DNA of 64,000 nucleotides from Mesostigma viride (Eukaryota; Streptophyta; Mesostigmatophyceae; Mesostigmatales; Mesostigmataceae): contig RPFO01002096.1 in NCBI GenBank assembly GCA_009746045.1, positions 62,501 to 126,500 of the forward strand, given 5' to 3'. This document shows positions 41,853-52,177 of this stretch, piece by piece. Position 1 is the first letter of the stretch, and each line of letters begins with the position of its first letter. Below the pieces are notes generated by a model. That model ran no database searches and had not been told where the DNA came from. It saw only the letters and a program-made list of their open reading frames with translations. The position numbers and the translations under genes are program-made.

Positions 41853-42719
41853 TTAAGTTTCATCGTCCTCGACAGTACTAGATGGCTGAGAAATTAATCT
41901 GGTTTGTGGCTGGACGGTCCTGTCGAGTGCCATGTATTTCAATACGCTCCCGATCTTCCTAGCCTCTATCCCCATTGCCTTCTGAGGGCTTATGCGGAAG
42001 GAGAGCTGAAGAGCCCAATCCGAGTAGACAGTTATAGGAGCATCGTCCTCGTCGAGCAGCCGGATCGTGATGTTGCTGGGAGAGTCCTTGAGATGCTGCC
42101 ACAAAGGGTTCGCTGCCTGCCAAACAATAGGTTCCAAGAACTGCGACATATTAGGGCAAACCGCCAAAAGACCTCCATATCCAGTGCCGGTCGATGACGA
42201 TAATATCACATTTCCCCGGACGATGTCACTATACACATACACCATTCTCAGTCTCCCATTCGTTGCTGGCCGGTTGCTAGCGAGGGCGCCTGTGAGAGGA
42301 TAAGAGCCTTCCATGAGCCCCAACACCCGGCCCGTGGGCTCATCCACCGAGATAGAGAACTCGACGGCATTGGTCACGGTAAAAAGGCTAGTCGCCCTGT
42401 TATATGTGACCGAGAACCCGGGATCCACCGCCTTCAAAGCGTCCTCTATGTTTTTTCGGTTTTCGATGGTTGTGTAGGAGCCACGCGGCAAAGTCACCTT
42501 GACGGGCGACTCGCCGCCAGACAAACGGACAGTGAAGTATCGGTTTCCTTCGCTGATGTGCGTCTGTTCAAACGGGATGGTCATGAGGGTAAGCCCGACG
42601 TCGTGATAATCGTCAAGGAGCCCCGCCGGGATGTCCCACACCGGATCCACTAGCGTCCCGCGAGTCCGGTTCTCCGTGCGAAGAGTGAGTGTCAGCGTCT
42701 CCTGGATGAACTCCTTCAT
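41853..42719 (-). CDS. PLV minor capsid (penton-like) protein
   Basis: 288 aa, ATG at 42719 (MKEFIQETLTLTLRTENRT). It is strand-rich, with segments such as RYFTVRLSGGESPVKVTLP, SYTTIENRKNIEDALKAVDP and, near the C-terminus, NITIRLLDEDDAPITVYSDW followed by ALQLSFRI. A C-terminal phrase of the type R-LLDE-x-x-x-P-I-x-x-x-x-DW-x-x-x-x-F is common in penton-like proteins of Polinton-like and virophage lineages, which fill the capsid vertices. It lies directly upstream (in transcription order) of the major capsid gene. The call is by pattern and context. The frame looks whole. Confidence 0.65.
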   Translation of the reverse strand: MKEFIQETLTLTLRTENRTRGTLVDPVWDIPAGLLDDYHDVGLTLMTIPFEQTHISEGNRYFTVRLSGGESPVKVTLPRGSYTTIENRKNIEDALKAVDPGFSVTYNRATSLFTVTNAVEFSISVDEPTGRVLGLMEGSYPLTGALASNRPATNGRLRMVYVYSDIVRGNVILSSSTGTGYGGLLAVCPNMSQFLEPIVWQAANPLWQHLKDSPSNITIRLLDEDDAPITVYSDWALQLSFRISPQKAMGIEARKIGSVLKYMALDRTVQPQTRLISQPSSTVEDDET

Positions 42720-42957
42720 CGGCCACTTCGTCTGACATTAGCTCAGAAGTAATTTCGTTTGTCCCAAAAACCCTGACCACGCCCTCTTCTTTCTGTGCCA
42801 TCGCCCTTTTGATAGCACGCTTTTTTTTCCCGGTGAGCGGCTTCTTCCTACAATAAAGCATGGCCGATTCGATGAATTCCCGTGGGACGTTTGTGTGAAG
42901 GGTCATCCATTGCGATATCTCGAGCATCTCGGCGTCGGTGAACAGCGGGTTGCTCAT
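42613..42957 (-). CDS. small PLV protein, 114 aa
   Basis: ATG at 42957 (MSNPLFTDAEMLEISQWM), three bases after the stop of the zinc-finger gene, so the two probably belong to one transcript. The first 75 residues are helical and Lys-rich (RKKPLTGKKKRAIKRAMAQK). The last 35 overlap the start of the penton-like gene and look like a shadow of it. There is no known domain. The tight spacing of this block suggests co-expression of virion genes. Confidence 0.5.
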   Translation of the reverse strand: MSNPLFTDAEMLEISQWMTLHTNVPREFIESAMLYCRKKPLTGKKKRAIKRAMAQKEEGVVRVFGTNEITSELMSDEVADEGVHPGDADTHSSHGEPDSRDASGSGVGHPGGAP

Positions 42958-42960
42958 GTG

Positions 42961-43461
42961 TTACTCTTCTGTGAGATTTTTTTCCGCACCCTCTTTTGGG
43001 ATTCCCACGACCGTGTTGTGGACCCTCCTTAGATGCAGAAGGAGGTTTTTTTCGTTTGCGAACGTGCTTTTACACCCGGGCTGCGGGCATTTCCACCTCG
43101 TGCCCCCCACCTGGACCCGCTTTCCGATAGATACACCCGCAGGCTCGGGGGGTGCCGCCAGTCCCGCATCGACGACAACCGGTTCAGGAGTCGCGACAGG
43201 TGTCGGTTGGGCATACGCGGATAACGGGGGGTACGCGACCGGTCTTGAGTTCGCCATAACTGACGCCATGAGAAGGGCGTCCTTGAACCCTCGCGCCTGT
43301 GCGACCTTGCCTTTGTTCACCGCTCTTCGGACCGGCGCGCTGTGGATGACAATGGTGTTGGTCGATGAAGCGGTCACCTGCGACTTGGGTGCGACCTTTC
43401 GCTTGGTTTTTCCCCTTTTGCCCAAAGGACGACGCCTTGCTGTTTTCTGACGCCTCGCCAT
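42961..43461 (-). CDS. PLV C2H2 zinc-finger protein
   Basis: 166 aa, ATG at 43461 (MARRQKTARRRPLGKRGKTK). A very basic N-terminal 30 residues precede an Ala/Pro-rich middle. A single classical C2H2 finger lies at about residues 124-147: Cys-x4-Cys (CPQPGC), Phe in KSTF, then Leu and His-x4-His (HLRRVH). The basic head suggests DNA or RNA binding, perhaps in genome condensation or late gene control. It is the first gene of a tightly packed leftward group followed by the 114-aa, penton-like, small cationic and capsid genes. The A/T-rich TGATTATACTC lies about 10 bp before the ATG. Confidence 0.7.
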   Translation of the reverse strand: MARRQKTARRRPLGKRGKTKRKVAPKSQVTASSTNTIVIHSAPVRRAVNKGKVAQARGFKDALLMASVMANSRPVAYPPLSAYAQPTPVATPEPVVVDAGLAAPPEPAGVSIGKRVQVGGTRWKCPQPGCKSTFANEKNLLLHLRRVHNTVVGIPKEGAEKNLTEE

Positions 43462-43715
43462 TTCTGAGTATAATCATAGATTTTTATAGCGTCCAAGTGA
43501 GGGTCTTGTTAGTCGACGCGGCCATTTTTCCGGCGCGTGACTTGCAAAACGCCGTAGAGAGTCCTATGTTTGTTGACGTGTCCGGCAGTAGTGATGCGAG
43601 GAATCCTCAAGGCGATTTCAAACACCCCTTCGTCCTCTTCGTACCCCGAAACAACATTCCAGTTGCTGCCAATTATAACGTTTTCCGGCCAGACGGACAG
43701 GCCGCTAGCCGTTAA

Positions 43716-45414
43716 CCCCTAAATGGTCTGGCTGCCGATTTTCCGCCTAAAACTGAGTTACAGCCGACACGTCGGCCCCTTCTCGGGGGACCAAATGCCG
43801 CGAAAACTATTGAGAATTAGGAAAAGTTTAGCTGAGAAGATCGAAAGTTTATAATTTTCCTCACAGCATGGTACTAGGGTTTGCATACTTCTGACAAAGT
43901 TATAGAGGTGTTCTGGCCGGTCAAAGTACAAGGGGTCAGGGTACTTTTTCACGTACAACGTGCATTCCGGAAAACGACGACCTGGCCATGGCGGCTTGCG
44001 CCCACGCATGGCATTTACGTTTTCGTTCGAATTTTCTGACCAAACTCAGGAAATTGATTTTATACGTCCTAAAGATGATACAGGCCAATTTTTGGTTCGC
44101 GGGAATGCCATTTGATAGGTGTCGGCAGCGTTCTTGCTGGAAAAAACTGCGATCAGGCCGGACGATAGAAACGTTGACAGCAATAACTTTCCGGCGTATT
44201 TTAAAGGATATATTGGTTTCTTTGTACTTTTTATGATACATAGTAGTCGTAAACGTGCAAGGGTGGCCAGAAATCGCCGAATCCAGCGACCATGCTGCAC
44301 AACTTTGGTGTGCCGAAATGCGCCATTTTGCGGCCACCGCCTGGGCCAAGGTAACGCCATCCATGCCTGGTAAAGCTGAGTTATCGTTTTCCTATCGATG
44401 TTTGGCGTTTATATATACGTTCTAGCTTGTGTAGCACATTCTTTTTGCATTATTCATGCTCTTTCTTGACCCTGGCCTGGCCCCTTTCTAAAACACCCTT
44501 CTTAGATGCTTCCCTCAGTCAGTTGACCTGCCACAGGGTGATGGTGAAAAGTTTTAGAGGCTGTATGGGTTTGAATACCTCCATATATGTTTGTTATACA
44601 TTTCCCACACACATATTGCATGAGTGTGAGGCAGTTGGCTGGTCTCTGTGGCATCATCAAGCATGTAACCGGTGAGTAGAAGCTTCCCATTGTCAGCATG
44701 TGCCACCAGGTGTGCTGGCCATCACCTGGCAAGCTATAGCAGCTTAGGCCTAGTTTATCCTTGCTAGGGCAAGCTGAAATAGGCTTAAAATCACTAGTTT
44801 GTTGGTGGCTGCCTCATAGAATGCATGCCTTGCGTAGGGTATCCGCACCACGTTACCTACGTGCATGGACAAGGTGGCACCTGCACATAGGTGCCATGTA
44901 AGGGCAGTGTGATGATGCAGTTATGTTTCCCCATCATTGTGGAAGGGAAATGTATTGTGTGGCATGGTTGGGGGCCATATTAGTAGGTATTAGTAGGTAG
45001 TATGCCCACTCCTACCCCCTTGGTTTCTTTTTACCAACGGTACCCCTATGGGCTGTACTGGGTGTAACTGCTGGTATACCCACCCAAATGATGACCCCAA
45101 TGGCTCAAACTGTTCAGCAACTAATTGTTTATCATCCCTGAAGTGGTAGGTGCCTAGCTCTTACAACATAATTCAAAATGCACATTCTACCAAAAATGAA
45201 AACGCTCGTCTTGACCCCCCTGACTTTGAAGGCAGTTATACATGGCCTACCCTGCATATATGTAAGGTTGTAATATACCAACCCGAAGGGCAACTCATGG
45301 ACATGCTTGGCCCCCAAGGACAGCCATTGGATATGGGTGGGTTGGATGGCATCTGGTTTGCAAAATTGTGAAGTTACAGCCGATGCATCGGCAGTATTTC
45401 TGCCCATTTAGGGG
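43716..45414 (-). mobile_element. 1.7-kb TTAA DNA transposon, copy 3 (in a PLV gene)
   Basis: 1,699 bp flanked by TTAA (43712-43715 and 45415-45418) with ends CCCCTAAATGG / CCATTTAGGGG. The orientation is inverse to copies 1 and 2. It interrupts the 3' part of the large PLV structural gene. It is nearly identical to copy 4. Confidence 0.9.
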
Positions 45415-45418
45415 TTAA

Positions 45419-48400
45419 GCGATATGGGTTTGATATGTCGAGAATCGTTGGTGGGTTGTTATCAAATGTTAACCTGACAAGGATATTGGTCAACGCGGTC
45501 GGAAGAGTTAGTTCCAATTGCGTTGCCGGGTCGTGGAAGGACACCACGGCCACAGGGGCGCCGTGCCAAAATTGCGGAAGTGGGTAGTCGTATATGGGCT
45601 GCCTCAGACCGACCAAAGAATCTGCTTCCAATATTGTATGGGATATACGTCGAGTCTCTCGGACATCTTCATACAGGGCCACGTCCATCCCGTGATTGCC
45701 GCCGATCGACGACAGGCTTGATCCATAATAGTAGCTTAGGCAAGAAGCAAATAAAAGCGGGCTCGGGCCAGATACTGTTGGATCTACATAATACCTGGAA
45801 CGTCACAGTCGCCAAGTGGATCATACCAGTAACTGGAAGATCAACCAGTGAAAGATGATCACAGGTTATGTCAACGTACGACGAGGATTTTGATATTGTC
45901 GTTGTAGAAAAACCACCAGTCCACGATTCTCCAACGACTACGCTGATAAGCAACGGATCGTTGCTCAACTTGGTGTTTGAAAATCCAAGTCTTACATAAA
46001 ACTTCCTAACCGACTGACGAGCTGGTAGAATACCATATATTTTGGCAGTATATTCGTTCATTTGTACGCCGTATTGAACATCCGGGCACTTAACAACCGT
46101 TCGTATGACACTCTCATTCGTGAGTGTTAGCTCCTTGAACCAAGTATTCGCAACACCTGGCACGGGTTTTGTTACGCTATATTTCCCAAAAATGCTACAA
46201 TTCCTCGACGAGGTGGACCTGTGACGCAGCTCCAACACGTCGCCGACGGTTGTGTACGCCCCGGATGGGTTGTTGGTTTTTAGAGAGTCGAACTCTATGT
46301 CTTGGAGGTCGTCCTTAATGGGCCAGACATGCGCGCCATGGTACTCTCCGCTCAAGTGGAAGACTGGTCGGAGGGGCATCGGAATGTACGGGTCAAGAAT
46401 GTCTGTAGGAGTGGTTGTAAATATACCGGACGAGTTTGATATCTTAGTCATGTCACTAAGTTCTTGAGGAGTTGTTTTTGATATATAACGCTCCACCTTT
46501 CCATCCGACTTTCTTCTAAATGCCACCCAGTAGCTGTTTTGTTGCCTCCATGATGAGTTTAACGTGTATCGAACCTTCGACTTCAGATTGTCAAACAGGT
46601 CGAGTGCATAGTCACTATGATTTAGATTGATACCTAACATACCCCAATGCGTCGTAGCTGCATTTCTCCAGTTTTGATGGGCATCCGTCGTTGCCGGATG
46701 ATATTTATTCGTCAAAGACATAGTATTTTCCGCGAACGAGACAAAGGCATCGTTGCTGCCCAAATATAGCTGAAAACACAATAGAAATGGACCGTCTATG
46801 AGCTGCTCTGAAAATACAACACATTTGCTTGGTGCCGGAGTGGCTGTTTTTACCAAAAAGAATTTTTCGGGAGACCCTTCAAAGTAGTATTTCGAAGCTT
46901 CTGTTTGCAGCGTAGTCACGGAGTGGCGCGAGAATGATTCTAGAGAATGGAGCGTCGTAGCGGGGCCGTCTATCTCCACGGTCTCTCCTGACAGGTTTGG
47001 CGAGTCCTTTACGGTTACGATCCTGTATCTGAGTTCTACATCATCGCCTTCGGGTCCAGGGTTTTGGAACGTTGTTGTCGTCAACTTCCCGTCCAACGCC
47101 ACTTGAGACACCCCGTTCGCCATCAGATGAAAACCGGTGAGAGGATTCAACGACTTCCCCCATCCAACGCCATGGTCTGCGTACACGCCGTTAATCGCGA
47201 TTTTTACAGGATTGAGGTACGAAATGTAAGAACTCGGGGTCCGGATGCCGGAGTGAAGCTGGCTCATTTTTGAAACGCATATAAACATCCCTCCTTTTTG
47301 GGTGCTGCATGCGGTAAGGGTGGAGTCGTTGTATACGTCTATCTCGTAGTTCAAAAACTTATTACTGTCTGCCGCTACTGGCGCGGTGATTACGGCGTCT
47401 TCCCCGCGCAGACCTCCGTTTTGCGAGAGGGAGACTCCGCCGATCGTCGGGGTGGTCGGCGTGAGCTGTGTGGAATTCATGTACCACCTGATGGGAAGTT
47501 TGCGTTGGTACGCGAAAGGGGTCGTCATCTTAATGCCCTGTTTGAGGGTCGTACCCTCCACTACCTCCCATGTAGCACTTGCTGGAGTGGTGCTCCAGTG
47601 GAGTGCGTTCAAAGGTTCAATCGGTCCCATTCTCCAATCCGTGAGTGGCGAGTAGGTACGCGTGATGGTGAACGATCTCCCAGTTAGTGGAAGGCGGCGG
47701 TTGTCGTCGCGAATCGTTGCGAAAGACAACAACTCCACGCGGAGAGGGAGGCCGTTGAATCGAGATCCGCCGAGTCCAAAGAACGCATCGGAAAAATACG
47801 GATACCCCACTGTTCCATCCACGACGTTATCGCCCATGGCCGATTGGGTCATGTGATAGTCGCGATACGTATATTTACAAATCCCACTCGCGTCGCCATT
47901 AGTAACATTGTAAGGAAGCTGAACTCGCACATCTTGGTCGTTGATGACGCTGAACGCGTTTTGGTGCGACACGGTCGTCCCGTCTTCGAGATGAAGGACG
48001 AAATCCCCGTTCAAATTAGTAATCGACGTGGTGCCTACTCCGTGTTGGTCGAAAAGGTAGTCCAGTTGCGCGCGGGTCAGGACTCTGCCGCCAGGGTCTA
48101 GCAGCGTGTCAGGGCTGAAGTCGAAGACGTGGTACTGGTTTGCTCCCACTTTCGCCGTAAGGTACGGTTCGTTTAGAGTGAGATCGTCGACTGTCGTAAT
48201 GCCTTCTTTGAAATACGAATACCCGTTCACGACGAGGTTGTAGGCGAGTTTCGATGGGTCACTCGCGGTCTCGTCGTCGTAATCGTCTCCGAGTCCCAAA
48301 TTCGTCGGTTGGCTTGGATAAAAAATTTTGAATCCGTCGACCACGAGCGACTGATCAAATGGGTGCGACTTGCTCAGAAGTAACGACACGCTAGTCTCAA

Positions 48401-48443
48401 GCCCGTCGATGTCCGTTTCGACAGTAGAAACACGCTCCTCCAT
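45419..48443 (-). pseudogene. large PLV structural/fibre-like gene, interrupted by a TTAA element
   Basis: More than 900 codons read leftward from ATG at 48443. The N-terminus has a short heptad pattern (VSTVETDIDGLETSVSLLL), as in trimeric fibre stems. The remainder is strand-rich and Thr/Ser/Asn-rich (GDFVLHLEDGTTVS, VAFRRKSDGKVERYIS), with repeats of moderate length but no named domain. It is by far the largest protein of the element and is probably a fibre or surface component, comparable in place to large hypothetical structural proteins of other PLVs. The copy-3 TTAA element interrupts its 3' part. A little of what may be the remainder lies at about 43.5-43.7 kb. At least one other break is likely. 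Confidence 0.6.
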
Positions 48444-48461
48444 TTCGGGGTCGAGCGTTAA

Positions 48462-50160
48462 CCCCTAAATGGTCTGGCTGCCGATTTTCCGCCTAAAACT
48501 GAGTTACAGCCGACACGTCGGCCCCTTCTCGGGGGACCAAATGCCGCGAAAACTATTGAGAATTAGGAAAAGTTTAGCTGAGAAGATCGAAAGTTTATAA
48601 TTTTCCTCACAGCATGGTACTAGGGTTTGCATACTTCTGACAAAGTTATAGAGGTGTTCTGGCCGGTCAAAGTACAAGGGGTCAGGGTACTTTTTCACGT
48701 ACAACGTGCATTCCGGAAAACGACGACCTGGCCATGGCGGCTTGCGCCCACGCATGGCATTTACGTTTTCGTTCGAATTTTCTGACCAAACTCAGGAAAT
48801 TGATTTTATACGTCCTAAAGATGATACAGGCCAATTTTTGGTTCGCGGGAATGCCATTTGATAGGTGTCGGCAGCGTTCTTGCTGGAAAAAACTGCGATC
48901 AGGCCGGACGATAGAAACGTTGACAGCAATATCTTTCCGGCGTATTTTAAAGGATATATTGGTTTCTTTGTACTTTTTATGATACATAGTAGTCGTAAAC
49001 GTGCAAGGGTGGCCAGAAATCGCCGAATCCAGCGACCATGCTGCACAACTTTGGTGTGCCGAAATGCGCCATTTTGCGGCCACCGCCTGGGCCAAGGTAA
49101 CGCCATCCATGCCTGGTAAAGCTGAGTTATCGTTTTCCTATCAATGTTTGGCGTTTATATATACGTTCTAGCTTGTGTAGCACATTCTTTTTGCATTATT
49201 CATGCTCTTTCTTGACCCTGGCCTGGCCCCTTTCTAAAACACCCTTCTTAGATGCTTCCCTCAGTCAGTTGACCTGCCACAGGGTGATGGTGAAAAGTTT
49301 TAGAGGCTGTATGGGTTTGAATACCTCCATATATGTTTGTTATACATTTCCCACACACATATTGCATGAGTGTGAGGCAGTTGGCTGGTCTCTGTGGCAT
49401 CATCAAGCATGTAACCGGTGAGTAGAAGCTTCCCATTGTCAGCATGTGCCACCAGGTGTGCTGGCCATCACCTGGCAAGCTATAGCAGCTTAGGCCTAGT
49501 TTATCCTTGCTAGGGCAAGCTGAAATAGGCTTAAAATCACTAGTTTGTTGGTGGCTGCCTCATAGAATGCATGCCTTGCGTAGGGTATCCGCACCACGTT
49601 ACCTACGTGCATGGACAAGGTGGCACCTGCACATAGGTGCCATGTAAGGGCAGTGTGATGATGCAGTTATGTTTCCCCATCATTGTGGAAGGGAAATGTA
49701 TTGTGTGGCATGGTTGGGGGCCATATTAGTAGGTATTAGTAGGTAGTATGCCCACTCCTACCCCCTTGGTTGCTTTTTACCAACGGTACCCCTATGGGCT
49801 GTACTGGGTGTAACTGCTGGTATACCCACCCAAATGATGACCCCAATGGCTCAAACTGTTCAGCAACTAATTGTTTATCATCCCTGAAGTGGTAGGTGCC
49901 TAGCTCTTACAACATAATTCAAAATGCACATTCTACCAAAAATGAAAACGCTCGTCTTGACCCCCCTGACTTTGAAGGCAGTTATACATGGCCTACCCTG
50001 CATATATGTAAGGTTGTGATATACCAACCCGAAGGGCAACTCATGGACATGCTTGGCCCCCAAGGACAGCCATTGGATATGGGTGGGTTGGATGGCATCT
50101 GGTTTGCAAAATTGTGAAGTTACAGCCGATGCATCGGCAGTATTTCTGCCCATTTAGGGG
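48462..50160 (-). mobile_element. 1.7-kb TTAA DNA transposon, copy 4 (in the PLV divergent promoter region)
   Basis: 1,699 bp flanked by TTAA (48458-48461 and 50161-50164), with the same ends and orientation as copy 3. It sits between the start codons of the leftward large gene (48443) and the rightward 50238 gene, so it landed in the spacer that separates the two transcription blocks. Confidence 0.9.
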
Positions 50161-50164
50161 TTAA

Positions 50165-50237
50165 ACCGGTGGCGAGATTTGTCGGTCTGCTCAGGGTTGT
50201 CAGCACGACCACTTATTATCTACCGTAGAATATAAAC
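50165..50237. promoter_or_regulatory. divergent intergenic region between the two PLV gene blocks
   Basis: About 75 bp remain between copy 4 and the ATG at 50238. It contains TTATTATCTACC and AGAATATAAAC directly before the rightward ATG. The A/T-rich box resembles those before the AT-hook gene (TTATAATATAAC) and the zinc-finger gene (TGATTATACTC). A role as a viral promoter is inferred from position. Confidence 0.4.
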
Positions 50238-50765
50238 ATGGCCTCTGAGGCTTCAGAGACCCCAACGAGCTTCCAGGACGAGACCTTCGCCGAGACTCGG
50301 GAAGAGCAGGTGGACCTGGTCAGGACGATTCGAAAAGGACAGCCGTTGAACGACGAACAGAAAAAGGCCCTACGTGACAAGATGCGAATCTATCAACAGC
50401 GCTCGAAGGCAGAGAGGGAGAAGAGACGGAACGATGAAAAGGAGGCAGAGATAACGAAGCGAAAGGTCCTCGCGAAGGAACTGGAAATCCAGCGGCAAAG
50501 GCTCGTTGAACTCGAGCTGCAAGAAGCTCGAAATAAATCGCGCATCGAACGCCTTCTTGCGGAAGACAGCGTCGCCTCGACACCCGCCGACACGCCGAAA
50601 CCGAGACGGGGGCGAAAACCAAGGGAGTCAGAGCCGGACACCCCGCCACCCCCGATCAAGACCCGCCAGCTTCCACCGCCACCCCCGCCCCTTGTCGCGA
50701 TGACCCCGTACGAGATTCGCATGGCCGCCATCCGCGCATCACTCCTCGCTTCACTGGACGAATAA
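50238..50765 (+). CDS. PLV coiled-coil protein, 175 aa
   Basis: ATG at 50238 (MASEASETPTSFQDETF) to a stop at 50765. Residues 25-110 form a long charged helix, Glu/Lys/Arg-rich with heptad-like leucines (LRDKMRIYQQRSKAEREKR, LAKELEIQRQRLVELELQEA), almost certainly a coiled coil. Residues 115-155 are Pro-rich (TPKPRRGRKPRE, PPPPPLVA), and a short C-terminal helix ends it. It begins the rightward block and precedes the packaging ATPase by about 105 bp. Its function is unknown; a scaffold or assembly role is possible. Confidence 0.6.
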   Translation: MASEASETPTSFQDETFAETREEQVDLVRTIRKGQPLNDEQKKALRDKMRIYQQRSKAEREKRRNDEKEAEITKRKVLAKELEIQRQRLVELELQEARNKSRIERLLAEDSVASTPADTPKPRRGRKPRESEPDTPPPPIKTRQLPPPPPPLVAMTPYEIRMAAIRASLLASLDE

Positions 50766-50871
50766 ATGTCTTAAGAATGGTAATGGCTATCATCGAAGAG
50801 CGGCGAATTCATTCGTTGGAGAACCGGGATATCAACAACGATACGCCCCTCAGCGTCCCGCCCCGCAAAAC

Positions 50872-51660
50872 ATGCCGAGCTTGCACTTCATTGCCAACTT
50901 TTGTGGGGCGAGGCGTTCGGGAAAAACAACCGCGGCGGTCAACATGGCGAAGACTTATTTCACTAACAACTCATTCGACAAGCTCTACCTTATCAGTGGA
51001 TCCGCACACACGGAGCCAAAATACAAAGAGCTACCCGAGCCAGTGATGGAGATGGAAGTGTACTCCAACCTAGCATTCGATGGAATGGTGGATCACATCA
51101 AATCCGACCTCCACGAGTACGAGCGGTACAAGGACGATCTCAGGGTATGGGAAACGTTCCAGCGCGAATACGTCCACGGAAAGAAAAACGAAGACTTGAT
51201 GGAGCTGTCGATGTATCTGCGTCTAGACGCCATGAACTGGACGAAACCCGAGACCAGGTTCGAGCACGGTCCTCCTAGCTCGCTGATTCTGATTGACGAT
51301 ATGCAAGGGAGCGCACTCTACCAAAGCTCTTCCAAAAACGCCGTCGCGGCTTTTGCTTTCAAGCACAGGCATTTTCTAACGAGTATGATTTTCCTTACGC
51401 AAGCGTACACCAGCGGTGGTGTTCCTAGAGCAGTGCGAGCCAATATCAGTTTTCTGGCTCTCTTTCGCACAAAAGACCACAGGGCCGCGCGTCAGATCGC
51501 GGAAGAGAGCGCAGGATCCGTGGCGCCAGACGAGTTTCTCGCGCTGTGGGATCACGCCGTCAAGGACGACCCTCATAGTTTTTTCGGGATCGACTTCGAC
51601 CAACGCGACCCGAAAAAAATGTTTCGAAAGAACTTCAATGTTTTCTTGTCGATAAAATAA
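50872..51660 (+). CDS. PLV genome-packaging ATPase (FtsK/HerA type, A32-like)
   Basis: 262 aa, ATG at 50872 (MPSLHFIANFCGARRSGKTT). The Walker A motif is GARRSGKTT near residues 12-20. The Walker B motif is SSLILIDDMQGS near residues 137-147, with the two acidic residues in place. A downstream sensor-like segment FLTSMIFLTQAYTSGG has the Gln expected for the HerA/FtsK family. Proteins of this family (vaccinia A32, Polinton ATPase) pump the genome into the preformed capsid. Length and motif spacing fit PLV packaging ATPases. The frame looks whole. Confidence 0.85.
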   Translation: MPSLHFIANFCGARRSGKTTAAVNMAKTYFTNNSFDKLYLISGSAHTEPKYKELPEPVMEMEVYSNLAFDGMVDHIKSDLHEYERYKDDLRVWETFQREYVHGKKNEDLMELSMYLRLDAMNWTKPETRFEHGPPSSLILIDDMQGSALYQSSSKNAVAAFAFKHRHFLTSMIFLTQAYTSGGVPRAVRANISFLALFRTKDHRAARQIAEESAGSVAPDEFLALWDHAVKDDPHSFFGIDFDQRDPKKMFRKNFNVFLSIK

Positions 51661-51682
51661 ATTTCTCTGATTATAATATAAC

Positions 51683-52174
51683 ATGGATCCTTCGCCCGCA
51701 AAACGATACACTGGCGTCGAGAAGGAGTACGTTCTAGACACTCAAGCACTGCTTCGGTACTGCGCGGGATCCCGTCTCGGATCTAAAACGTTAGAACGTG
51801 TCGTTAGGATCCTTCACGAAGCTGGCCACAACGACACGATTCCGTCCACCTGTCACGATATGAAACCCGAAATCCGATTGGCTATCCTCGCCTTGGTGAG
51901 CGACAGGAGGCGTCCACGTGGTCGTTTACCCTCCAAAACGGAAAAACGACACGAACCGAAGCGACCCAGAGGACGCCCAAGAATCCACCCCGTGGGGTAT
52001 AAAAAGCCCCGAGCAAAAAAATTGTCTCACGTTCAGTCATCAAATGACGGTGACTGTAGAGGAGCGTCGCGAGCAGTGGCGACGGGCGCAGGCGAAGAGG
52101 CGAGCCATCGCCCGCGACCAGACGAACTGCATATCGGCAAAGCAAGGTCAAGAAGGGCGTTGGAATCCCAGTGA
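51683..52174 (+). CDS. PLV AT-hook-like DNA-binding protein, 163 aa
   Basis: ATG at 51683, immediately after TTATAATATAAC. The N-terminal half (residues 1-75) is helical, with GSRLGSKTLERVVRILHEAG. Residues 75-110 are very basic and contain an AT-hook-like core KRPRGRPRIHP followed by KKPRAKK. The C-terminus is polar. It lies 23 bp after the ATPase gene and a few bases before the recombinase region. An AT-hook suggests minor-groove DNA binding, perhaps in chromatin-like packaging of the genome or in transcription. No full family match is known to me. Confidence 0.6.
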   Translation: MDPSPAKRYTGVEKEYVLDTQALLRYCAGSRLGSKTLERVVRILHEAGHNDTIPSTCHDMKPEIRLAILALVSDRRRPRGRLPSKTEKRHEPKRPRGRPRIHPVGYKKPRAKKLSHVQSSNDGDCRGASRAVATGAGEEASHRPRPDELHIGKARSRRALESQ

Positions 52175-52177
52175 CCG

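Noticed and set aside
46252-48101. Forward-strand frames inside the large PLV gene
   Set aside because: They are shadows of the long reverse-strand frame, which is far longer and has coherent composition.
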